Source: Candidatus Woesearchaeota archaeon (GTDB lineage: Archaea > Nanobdellota > Nanobdellia > Woesearchaeales > UBA12501). From it: a stretch of DNA of 7,289 nucleotides. Shown one piece after another: positions 1 to 4,105 of this stretch; position 1 is the first letter of the stretch; each line of letters starts with the position of its first letter. A program made the translations under genes and the position numbers. Below the pieces are notes generated by a model, which made no database searches, was not told where the DNA came from, and worked only from the letters and a program-made list of their open reading frames with translations. The DNA is taken from assembly GCA_014729495.1 (NCBI GenBank), contig WJJV01000039.1, positions 1 through 7,289 of the forward strand, read 5' to 3'.

Positions 1-10
1 AAGAAAGCAC

Positions 11-302
11 CACCTCGCCAACATAGCATTAGCAGCATCTTATTGGCGAGGCTAGGAAGAAAAACTACAAAAGAATCATCCATAAGTCTTTCGCCACCTC
101 GCTGTGGTCGGATTTGCAGCGCTTGTCAGCGAGGCTAGGAGTATATTGCAAGAAAATAAACTAAAAGCAATTGCCACCTCTCTGATTTCGCATTAGCAGC
201 ATCTGACCAGAGAGGCTAGGAGTATTTTGCAAAAGAATGAACTAAAAGCAATAGTCACCTGGCCAATATCACAAAAGCAACATCTTACCTGGGAGACTAG
301 GA
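11..302 (-). repeat. Tandem array of four structured ~81-bp repeat units
   Basis: Four units start at 11, 95, 175 and 256 (spacings 84, 80, 81). Each has a 46-47 bp core running from CACCT to CTAGGA, then a 34-37 bp A-rich linker that is itself similar between units. Read on the minus strand, a core is CCTAG, an 8-9 nt arm, a loop of 21-23 nt, the complementary arm, then TGGC. The arms differ but still pair: CCTCGCCAA/TTGGCGAGG (unit 1), CCTCGCTG/CAGCGAGG (unit 2), CCTCTCTG/CAGAGAGG (unit 3). Unit 4 keeps the flanks but has a decayed stem. The loops share ATT(A/T)GCAGC on the plus strand. Paired changes between units point to selection on a folded RNA or single-stranded DNA. I do not recognise the family and assign no function. 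The minus strand is preferred because irregular pairs there are mostly G-U wobbles. Confidence 0.85.
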
Positions 303-368
303 AAATAATATGTAATAATATGAGGCAAGCTATATTCCAATAGAACCTAATCTAAGTCTTTAGTGATT

Positions 369-405
369 AAAAACCCCGCAAAGCACCCGGAGGCGCTTTG
401 TGGGG
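369..405 (-). terminator. Hairpin plus T5, minus-strand terminator-like
   Basis: Arms at 374-384 (CCCCGCAAAGC) and 395-405 (GCTTTGTGGGG) form 11 pairs with one G-T wobble around a 10-nt loop. On the minus strand the hairpin is followed directly by TTTTT (373-369). It would end the candidate small RNA or any read-through from archease before the repeat array. Confidence 0.6.
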
Positions 406-468
406 AAAAAGAGGTGATTATGATCCAGGGCATATCAGGGTTCCAAATTACCCCCAAGCCCTTATTTC
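369..468 (-). ncRNA. Candidate small non-coding RNA, about 100 nt
   Basis: This intergenic stretch has the parts of an independent RNA gene on the minus strand. A TATA box lies at 487-498, predicting a start near 467. Two possible hairpin domains follow, and the end at 405-369 is a strong hairpin followed by TTTTT. The first domain can pair GGGC with GCCC and, inside it, GGG with CCC. The upstream archease gene has its own hairpin/T-run end, so this would not simply be an archease 3' tail. I recognise no known class: it lacks clear C/D boxes, an ACA end or an SRP core. The transcript is inferred, not shown. Confidence 0.4.
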
Positions 469-486
469 TACTATAGAGTAGTATAG

Positions 487-498
487 CTTATATATAAA
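487..498 (-). promoter_or_regulatory. TATA box for the candidate small RNA
   Basis: The minus strand reads TTTATATATAAG, a good archaeal TATA box. At the 26-nt spacing seen elsewhere in this window it predicts a start near 467. The box is nearly palindromic, so it could also fire on the plus strand toward 520, where only a doubtful 42-codon reading frame begins. Confidence 0.45.
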
Positions 499-551
499 TT
501 TTTCGGTGGTTTAGTACTAGTAAATGATGACTAATATGGAGAAATTGAGTG

Positions 552-569
552 AAAAAGGCTCTGAGGAGC
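552..569 (-). terminator. Short terminator just after archease
   Basis: Immediately after the archease stop, the minus strand reads GCTC, loop CTCA, GAGC (569-558), then CTTTTT (557-552). The stem is only 4 bp, so termination would rely largely on the T-run, as is common in archaea. Confidence 0.45.
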
Positions 570-572
570 GTA

Positions 573-986
573 TCAAAGATCAAATACTGCCTGTACAGTC
601 ACCTTGCCAGGCTTTTGTGTTATGTCCATCTCATTGTAGGTTACTGCCTTGACATCCCCATGTGATTCATATTTGTCAGATATTTTATCTCCTGTTATGA
701 CAGCATGCAGCCTGCTGCCTTCAATACTCAGTTTCTTTACCTCGTGAAGCAGAAACCCATCTGAGTCCAGAAGGAAAATCAGTTCCTCAAGCCAGTTGTA
801 TAGCAGGGCCTGCCTGTCTTTGCCCTCAACATCAATCTCCTTCTCTGTTTTAGGCTCAACTTTCTCTGGCTCAAACATCAGCGAGAACATGCCCAATGCT
901 GCATTGCTGAATGCCTCCTCAAGATCCTTTCCAAATGCCTGCATCTTGGCATCTGCAGTATGCTCAAGAAATCTGTATCTTTCCAT
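573..986 (-). CDS. Archease (activator of the RtcB RNA ligase)
   Basis: Archease is the small protein that helps guanylylate RtcB, the ligase that seals tRNA exons and other 3'-phosphate ends, and lets it turn over repeatedly. The 137-aa product is close to the usual family length of about 140. Recognisable blocks are the N-terminal FLEHTADAKMQAFG, the helix LEEAFSNAALGMFSLM, the central LLYNWLEELIFLLDSDG, and the C-terminal HGDVKAVTYNEMDI followed by VFDL. From family knowledge, the Asp of HTAD and the Asp near the C-terminus belong to the metal site; both are present. Two ATGs are adjacent. I chose the second because GGTG at 991-994 lies 4 nt before it, the spacing also seen for the next gene. 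It is last in a minus-strand operon, about 10 nt after a conserved small acidic protein. RtcB is not in this window. Confidence 0.93.
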   Translation of the reverse strand: MERYRFLEHTADAKMQAFGKDLEEAFSNAALGMFSLMFEPEKVEPKTEKEIDVEGKDRQALLYNWLEELIFLLDSDGFLLHEVKKLSIEGSRLHAVITGDKISDKYESHGDVKAVTYNEMDITQKPGKVTVQAVFDL

Positions 987-990
987 CATG

Positions 991-994
991 CACC
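991..994 (-). promoter_or_regulatory. Ribosome site deciding the archease start
   Basis: GGTG on the minus strand lies 1 nt from the first archease ATG (989) and 4 nt from the second (986). The 4-nt spacing matches the neighbouring gene, so the second ATG is favoured. Confidence 0.45.
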
Positions 995-996
995 AT

Positions 997-1326
997 CTAA
1001 TAGGTGATTATCTTTGGAGAGTCATCATCATTATCATCATCCTGCTGATCATTGTTCAGCACATCCTCTACAACAGACTCACTGCTCTCTGAACCTCCAG
1101 ATGAGCTGTCGCCAAAGATGTTGAAAAGGCCTTCTGATCCGCTGTCCATATCCTGGCTTTCTGAGCCTGTGCTTGGCTGACTGCTGTCCAGGCCTGATGA
1201 ACCTGACTCAAAGATGTTTGTGTAGGGCCTGCTCTCAGTATGGCCATCAACCCATGCCTGGAGCATCTTTACAACCTTCCTTATCTCATCGTGGCTGTCC
1301 TCTTTTGTGTCTATGGTTATCTTCAT
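997..1326 (-). CDS. Acidic low-complexity protein, conserved N-terminal helix
   Basis: The 109-aa product has a charged, probably amphipathic N-terminus (MKITIDTKEDSHDEIRK, then VVKMLQAW) and then about 80 residues dominated by Ser, Gly, Asp and Glu, with two NIF motifs. It ends in an Asp run (QQDDDNDDD) and SPKIITY. There is no signal peptide or membrane segment, so it should be cytoplasmic and largely disordered outside the N-terminus. The N-terminal motif resembles a hypothetical family I recall from DPANN archaea, with no known function. The start at 1326 is set by GAGGTG at 1331-1336, which overlaps an earlier in-frame ATG at 1338. The gene lies between the pilin-like genes and archease. 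A TATA-like stretch (1349-1360) may give it an extra promoter. Function unknown. Confidence 0.8.
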   Translation of the reverse strand: MKITIDTKEDSHDEIRKVVKMLQAWVDGHTESRPYTNIFESGSSGLDSSQPSTGSESQDMDSGSEGLFNIFGDSSSGGSESSESVVEDVLNNDQQDDDNDDDSPKIITY

Positions 1327-1330
1327 AAAG

Positions 1331-1336
1331 CACCTC
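1331..1336 (-). promoter_or_regulatory. Strong ribosome site, sets the start at 1326
   Basis: GAGGTG on the minus strand lies 4 nt before the ATG at 1326-1324. It overlaps the alternative ATG at 1338-1336, which therefore cannot be served by it. Confidence 0.7.
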
Positions 1337-1371
1337 ATAATTGTTCATGTTTATATTTTTTGCTGTTATGC

Positions 1372-1773
1372 TTATCCTTTCTCCCAATAATACAATCTAA
1401 CGATCCTTGGATGCAGGTATGTGCTGTTGCCTGCAATAAAGACGCTCTCAGCAAAGATGTCCTTTGCAGGCAGCGAGGGAGGCGCGTCCTCTGGATCTGT
1501 GGTGATATTGAACTTGTAAGAGTGCACTCTTGTAAAATCAGGATAATGCAGCTGAAGGGTGTTGTTCAGGCAAGAGATGTTATTGCTCAGGGCGCAGTTC
1601 CTGAACTGGGGATTGTTCCTGAGTATCGGAGAGAGGTCTGTCCTGATATCCTCTGTCTGTGTAGGGTTGCTTGTCTGCATTATGAAAGTCAGCACAAGGA
1701 AGCTTATGACTATCGCAAGCACTGCCTCAAATGTTCTCATGTATGCTTTCTTTCTTATATTTCTTATGACCAT
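1372..1773 (-). CDS. Small pilin-like secreted or membrane-anchored protein
   Basis: The 133-aa product starts with a basic stretch (RNIRKKAY) and one hydrophobic segment, about residues 16-32 (EAVLAIVISFLVLTFIM), as in archaeal type IV pilin-like proteins. A Glu lies just before the hydrophobic core (MRTFEAVLAIVIS), where pilins have their conserved acidic residue. The cleavage site is not clear. The remainder should be extracellular: it has four N-glycosylation sequons (Asn65, 70, 89, 116) and two cysteines (Cys60, Cys68) that could pair. An in-frame TAG two codons upstream limits the start to the ATG at 1773, which has no good ribosome site; the Met at residue 12 is an alternative. It follows the 411-aa surface protein by 37 nt, so the two are probably co-transcribed and may act in the same surface structure. 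Not assignable to a named family. Confidence 0.75.
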   Translation of the reverse strand: MVIRNIRKKAYMRTFEAVLAIVISFLVLTFIMQTSNPTQTEDIRTDLSPILRNNPQFRNCALSNNISCLNNTLQLHYPDFTRVHSYKFNITTDPEDAPPSLPAKDIFAESVFIAGNSTYLHPRIVRLYYWEKG

Positions 1774-1810
1774 TCTCTATCTTTGTCCTTCTCAGCAGGA
1801 ATGTCCTTTA

Positions 1811-3046
1811 TTACCACATCATTATGTTGATAACTGCTCTTGTCTGATTATTATACTCATCGATTATCCAGACAGGATAGCTTTCTGCATGTATGCTTGA
1901 CCTTGTGTAAGGATTCCTGCCCAGCCTCAGGAATGTCTTTGTGGAGTTCATGACAGTTATGTTGAACTCATTGTCAACATCCCATTGTTCTTTCAGGAAG
2001 GAGTAGCTGCGATCCTCAAGCGCGAGCATCTTGGCTCCTGAAAGCCCTTCAAATATCCTCTCAACTCCTAAGACCGCGCTGTAAGGCTCAGAATAATCTC
2101 TTATTCTTATATCCTGCTCATGGAACATGATCATATAACTGAATGTGCCGTCCACATCCTCTGATATCTCCAGAGTAAGAGTGTTATCATGACACATCCT
2201 GATGTTGGTCTCTCTGCTGAATATGAATGCAAGACCATGCCCGCTTCCCCTGAAATCAATGAGATCAGAATCAAAGCTGTCGCAATCAGATACATTATAG
2301 ACAATGGATCCCTGGTTCTGGCTGTCTACATAATATTCTTCATATTCATCAAGATTATACTCTAGACTGATTGTTTTCAGCTCTGAAATGTCAATATAAT
2401 TATATATTCTGGGTTTGCCTCTGAACAGATAATATGTGTTATTTGCGCCTCCTGCTGTTATCCTGTATCTTGAGAGAATGCCTTCTGAGCTGAAGCTGTT
2501 TCTTGCAGTGCTTATCAGCTGTCCGTCTATCTCCATATTAACATCATCTATTCTCCTTGCATTGGCATAACTTGCGCTGTCAAGAAGGCTTTCATCAAAA
2601 TTAGCAGTCATCCCTCCTGTCTCTGTAGCATGCTCTCCAGCTTTGATGCTCGCTGAAAGCTCAGGCTTGGTATAATTGTATGATGAATGCACAAGCTCAT
2701 AAGAGAGAGGGGCACCAGAGAGATCTGCAAGAAACATCAATCTGCTGTCCTTGATCACCCAATAATCCTGCTTAACAGCGTAATTCCTTGCCTCACCATA
2801 AGAGAAGTCGATTACCACAGGCTCACCATCAGAGTCCAGTTCAGAATGGATTATTATTGGAGTGATATTGATTTCCCATGATGCATTCTCCATGAAACTG
2901 GCCTTCAGCCTGTCGATAGGAAGTGACTCTTTTGTATCAGGAGCAAGCACAGGCTGTATGACTATAAAGAACCATGCAAGATATATCATGAATATGCCTA
3001 TACTTATCACCCAGTCTGCCTGGGTTATACCTCTTTTTGAAAGCAT
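1811..3046 (-). CDS. Large pilin-like surface protein (class III signal peptide)
   Basis: The 411-aa product opens with MLSKRGITQADW and then a hydrophobic segment to about residue 34. KRG followed by a hydrophobic helix is the archaeal class III (prepilin) signal. Cleavage after Gly6 would place Asp11 at +5, where pilins usually have Glu. The rest is a long beta-rich ectodomain with no motif I recognise. It has eight N-glycosylation sequons (Asn54, 60, 124, 202, 251, 362, 367, 400) and two cysteines (Cys255, Cys285) that could form a disulfide. At over 400 aa it is far longer than a normal pilin, so it may be a minor or capping pilin, an adhesin, or another anchored envelope protein. It is the first gene of the operon. 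A TATA box centred 26 nt before the ATG suggests a leaderless mRNA; the only ribosome-like GAGG lies too far upstream to serve it. Confidence 0.8.
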   Translation of the reverse strand: MLSKRGITQADWVISIGIFMIYLAWFFIVIQPVLAPDTKESLPIDRLKASFMENASWEINITPIIIHSELDSDGEPVVIDFSYGEARNYAVKQDYWVIKDSRLMFLADLSGAPLSYELVHSSYNYTKPELSASIKAGEHATETGGMTANFDESLLDSASYANARRIDDVNMEIDGQLISTARNSFSSEGILSRYRITAGGANNTYYLFRGKPRIYNYIDISELKTISLEYNLDEYEEYYVDSQNQGSIVYNVSDCDSFDSDLIDFRGSGHGLAFIFSRETNIRMCHDNTLTLEISEDVDGTFSYMIMFHEQDIRIRDYSEPYSAVLGVERIFEGLSGAKMLALEDRSYSFLKEQWDVDNEFNITVMNSTKTFLRLGRNPYTRSSIHAESYPVWIIDEYNNQTRAVINIMMW

Positions 3047-3067
3047 ATTATTAAAGAAGAAACCTCT

Positions 3068-3076
3068 TATTTTAAA
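3068..3076 (-). promoter_or_regulatory. TATA box of the surface-protein/archease operon
   Basis: The minus strand reads TTTAAAATA, centred 26 nt before the ATG at 3046. That places the predicted start at or next to the ATG, implying a leaderless first gene. Confidence 0.6.
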
Positions 3077-3141
3077 GCTTTTGATGGAAAAAGCAGAGTA
3101 GTGATGGATATGTACTGCTTAAGGATATTTTAATGTCTGAA

Positions 3142-3164
3142 GCAATATTGGAAAAGTAAATATT
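3142..3164. repeat. Small perfect hairpin
   Basis: CAATATT (3142-3148) and AATATTG (3158-3164) form a perfect 7-bp stem around 9 nt. It lies just outside the inverted-repeat element. No role assigned. Confidence 0.4.
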
Positions 3165-3174
3165 GGGTTACTGC

Positions 3175-3367
3175 AGGCAACAACATTGGATTCGTACATG
3201 GTCAGTGATATTTTATTGTCTTTACGGCAGCAACAACAACTCAGAACTCATACACGGTCAAAGCCTTCGGCTTTGCCCTATTCGCAAATGTTAAAACCAC
3301 ACTGCGTATGGTTTTAACATCTGCACTCAGTACTCATCCTTGTTGCTGCTGCCTCAACTGTTGTTGC
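3175..3367. mobile_element. MITE-like inverted-repeat element, about 193 bp
   Basis: The left end GGCAACAACATTG (3175-3187) is matched in inverse at the right end CAACTGTTGTTGCC (3354-3367). An inner pair, GGCAGCAACAA (3225-3235) and TTGTTGCTGCTGCC (3340-3353), is also inverted. The left arm is partly duplicated: a segment ending GGTCA appears at 3175-3203 and again at 3225-3259. Inside are two strong hairpins, CAAAGCC-TTC-GGCTTTG (3258-3274) and a 12-bp stem at 3287-3319. No coding capacity is credible. Short nested inverted repeats without a gene suggest a non-autonomous element. No target-site duplication is evident, so the mobile assignment is an inference. Confidence 0.4.
3287..3319. repeat. 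Perfect 12-bp hairpin
   Basis: ATGTTAAAACCA (3287-3298) pairs perfectly with TGGTTTTAACAT (3308-3319) around the 9-nt loop CACTGCGTA. It is the central and strongest stem of the inverted-repeat element. There is no T-run suited to termination. Confidence 0.7.
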
Positions 3368-3391
3368 CTGGCTAAAGCCAAGAGAATGCAC

Positions 3392-3475
3392 CACCTCTCC
3401 GTGATCGGATTTGCTGCGCTTGTCAGAGAGGCTAGGAGTAAAATCCAGAAGATCCCACTAAAATCAATAGCAATT
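3392..3475 (-). repeat. Solo fifth copy of the structured repeat unit
   Basis: The core at 3392-3437 matches the left-hand array: the same CACCTC start and CTAGGA end, the same loop type as array unit 2 (GATCGGATTTG, then GCGCTTGTCAG), and a linker with the same ACTAAAATCAATAG motif. Its stem on the minus strand is CCTCTCTG/CGGAGAGG, eight pairs including one U-G wobble; on the plus strand that pair would be a C-A mismatch. The GCAC before CACCTC also matches unit 1. It lies about 3 kb from the array, next to the inverted-repeat element, so the unit occurs singly as well as in tandem. Confidence 0.85.
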
Positions 3476-3507
3476 CATAAACTCATCAGGATTTCTGTTG
3501 CTGATAG

Positions 3508-3691
3508 AATGCATTAATAATCCTGACTCGCAAGCTCGTCTGGGATTATTAAGCATTAAAAAAGGCAGATCCCGATTAGTGAACTTAAATATAATTCCGA
3601 CTAAAGTCGAAATTATAAGACTTACCTAAGCTTCGCTTAGTTAAGCATCTGGAATTTTGCCTTTATTCCATGGGCCCAGCCGGATTCAAAC
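3508..3691. repeat. tRNA-tail module, copy A
   Basis: Three parts are in fixed order. First is a hairpin with arms AATGC-A-TTAATAATCC (3508-3523) and GGATTATTAAGCATT (3543-3557). Second is a block bounded by AAAGGCA (3561-3567) and TGCCTTT (3658-3664), holding two further hairpins at 3590-3617 and 3621-3645. Third is ATTCC followed by a copy of the tRNA-Val 3' end (3670-3691). The same order recurs at 3839-3954. The mismatch in the 3590-3617 stem becomes a U-G pair on the minus strand. Confidence 0.75.
3670..3691 (-). repeat. Copy 1 of the tRNA-Val 3' end
   Basis: This 22-bp segment matches 4032-4053 of the tRNA gene at 20 positions. It covers the T-loop, the 3' half of the T-stem, the acceptor strand and the discriminator. 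The rest of a tRNA is absent, so it is a tail duplication and not a tRNA gene. Confidence 0.85.
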
Positions 3692-3785
3692 GAGCGTCGC
3701 TACCCTCGGAAGCAGTCATGTGCTGTATTCACTCACTTTGTTCGTGAAACAACACGAAATAGATTATTTAAGACTCAGAATAAAC

Positions 3786-3817
3786 CATGCATTAATAATC
3801 CTGACTCGCAAGCTCGT
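3786..3817. repeat. Half copy of the module hairpin
   Basis: Positions 3788-3817 are identical to 3510-3539 over 30 bases, including CTGACTCGCAAGCTCG. The matching right arm is missing: the sequence diverges after 3817. This looks like a truncated copy left beside the next full module. Confidence 0.75.
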
Positions 3818-3888
3818 TTAGAATCTTGAAGCTGGCAGAATGTATAAATAATCCCGACTCGTAAACTCATAGGGATTATTAGACATGT

Positions 3889-3927
3889 AAAAAGGCAAAA
3901 AGCCGACTTCATCGGCGTTTTGCCTTT
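3889..3927 (-). terminator. Long hairpin, possible end of the tatD-tRNA operon
   Basis: AAAGGCAAAA-A-GCCGA (3891-3906) pairs with TCGGC-G-TTTTGCCTTT (3912-3927): 15 pairs and one mismatch around a 5-nt loop. On the minus strand it ends in TTTTT (3893-3889). It is about 105 nt past the tRNA 3' end and could end that transcript, although it also belongs to the repeat module. Confidence 0.4.
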
Positions 3928-3932
3928 ATTCC

Positions 3933-3954
3933 ATGGGCCCAGCCGGATTTGAAC
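3933..3954 (-). repeat. Copy 2 of the tRNA-Val 3' end
   Basis: The 22 bases are identical to 4032-4053 in the tRNA gene, and both flanks then diverge. Such tail duplications are typical of integration at the 3' half of a tRNA gene, but no integrase is present here. Confidence 0.9.
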
Positions 3955-3957
3955 ACA

Positions 3958-4020
3958 GCGCAACTGGTTACGCTCAGTTGACACGCAACATGCGACTCCT
4001 AGTGCTGACGCACCGGAGTC
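3958..4020. repeat. Two hairpins between tRNA-Val and its tail copy
   Basis: The first stem is CAACTG (3961-3966)/CAGTTG (3975-3980) with outer GCG/CGC. The second is GACTCC (3994-3999)/GGAGTC (4015-4020) with an inner GTGC-TGAC-GCAC stem. A further CCCAT/ATGGG pairing (4020-4036) reaches into the tRNA 3' end. The stretch may be a decayed tRNA or the inside of an inserted element; I cannot decide which. Confidence 0.6.
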
Positions 4021-4032
4021 CCATTAGAACGA

Positions 4033-4105
4033 TGGGCCCAGCCGGATTTGAACCGGCGATCCCCGCCATGTGAAGGCGATGTCATAGCCACTAGACCATG
4101 GGCCC
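4033..4105 (-). tRNA. tRNA-Val (anticodon CAC)
   Basis: A full cloverleaf of 73 nt with no encoded CCA. The acceptor stem is GGGCCCA/TGGGCCC with discriminator A. The D-arm is GTC/GAC with GG in the loop. The anticodon stem is TCGCC/GGCGG (one wobble) with loop TTCACAT, which gives anticodon CAC for GUG valine codons. The variable loop is GGATC and the T-arm is GCCGG-TTCAAAT-CCGGC. There is no intron. The 5' end lies at the base directly after the TAA of the radical SAM gene. No TATA box is visible about 26 nt upstream, so it is probably cut out of the protein-coding transcript by RNase P. The two downstream copies of its 3' end are partial. Confidence 0.95.

Larger units (their letters stand above)
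3839..3954. repeat. tRNA-tail module, copy C
   Basis: The order is the same as in copy A. A hairpin AATAATCCC (3847-3855)/GGGATTATT (3872-3880) has outer ATGT/ACAT pairing. A block bounded by AAAGGCA and TGCCTTT is here a single long hairpin (3891-3927). Then come ATTCC and a perfect copy of the tRNA-Val 3' end. The last 32 bases up to 3949 are identical to 3655-3686 of copy A, while the inner block is different sequence. Confidence 0.75.

Noticed and set aside
1..83. Minus-strand open frame through array unit 1 (starting ATG at 83)
   Set aside because: The equivalent frame in unit 3 hits a stop and conservation is in stem pairing, not codons.
11..302. Repeat array as a CRISPR
   Set aside because: The segments between cores are similar to each other rather than unique spacers, the cores diverge, and no cas gene is present.
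420..476. Plus-strand 18-codon frame after GAGGTG
   Set aside because: It has a good ribosome-like site but is very short, lies antisense in the candidate small RNA, and has nothing downstream to be a leader for.
524..652. Plus-strand 42-codon frame after the palindromic TATA box
   Set aside because: Its second half is antisense to the conserved archease C-terminus and the peptide shows no recognisable features.
3308..3517. Plus-strand 69-codon frame with a cysteine cluster (CCCC)
   Set aside because: The cysteines come from the TTGTTGCTGCTGCC repeat arm, and the frame runs through the structured repeat unit.
3775..3984. Minus-strand 69-codon frame
   Set aside because: It lies wholly over the module hairpins and a tRNA-tail copy, so it is an accidental frame.
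3931..4040. A second, degenerate tRNA gene downstream of tRNA-Val
   Set aside because: The 5' part (GGGCCCATCGTTCTAATGG) looks tRNA-like and a T-loop/acceptor tail is present, but the T-stem does not pair, the D-loop is too short and no anticodon arm is convincing.
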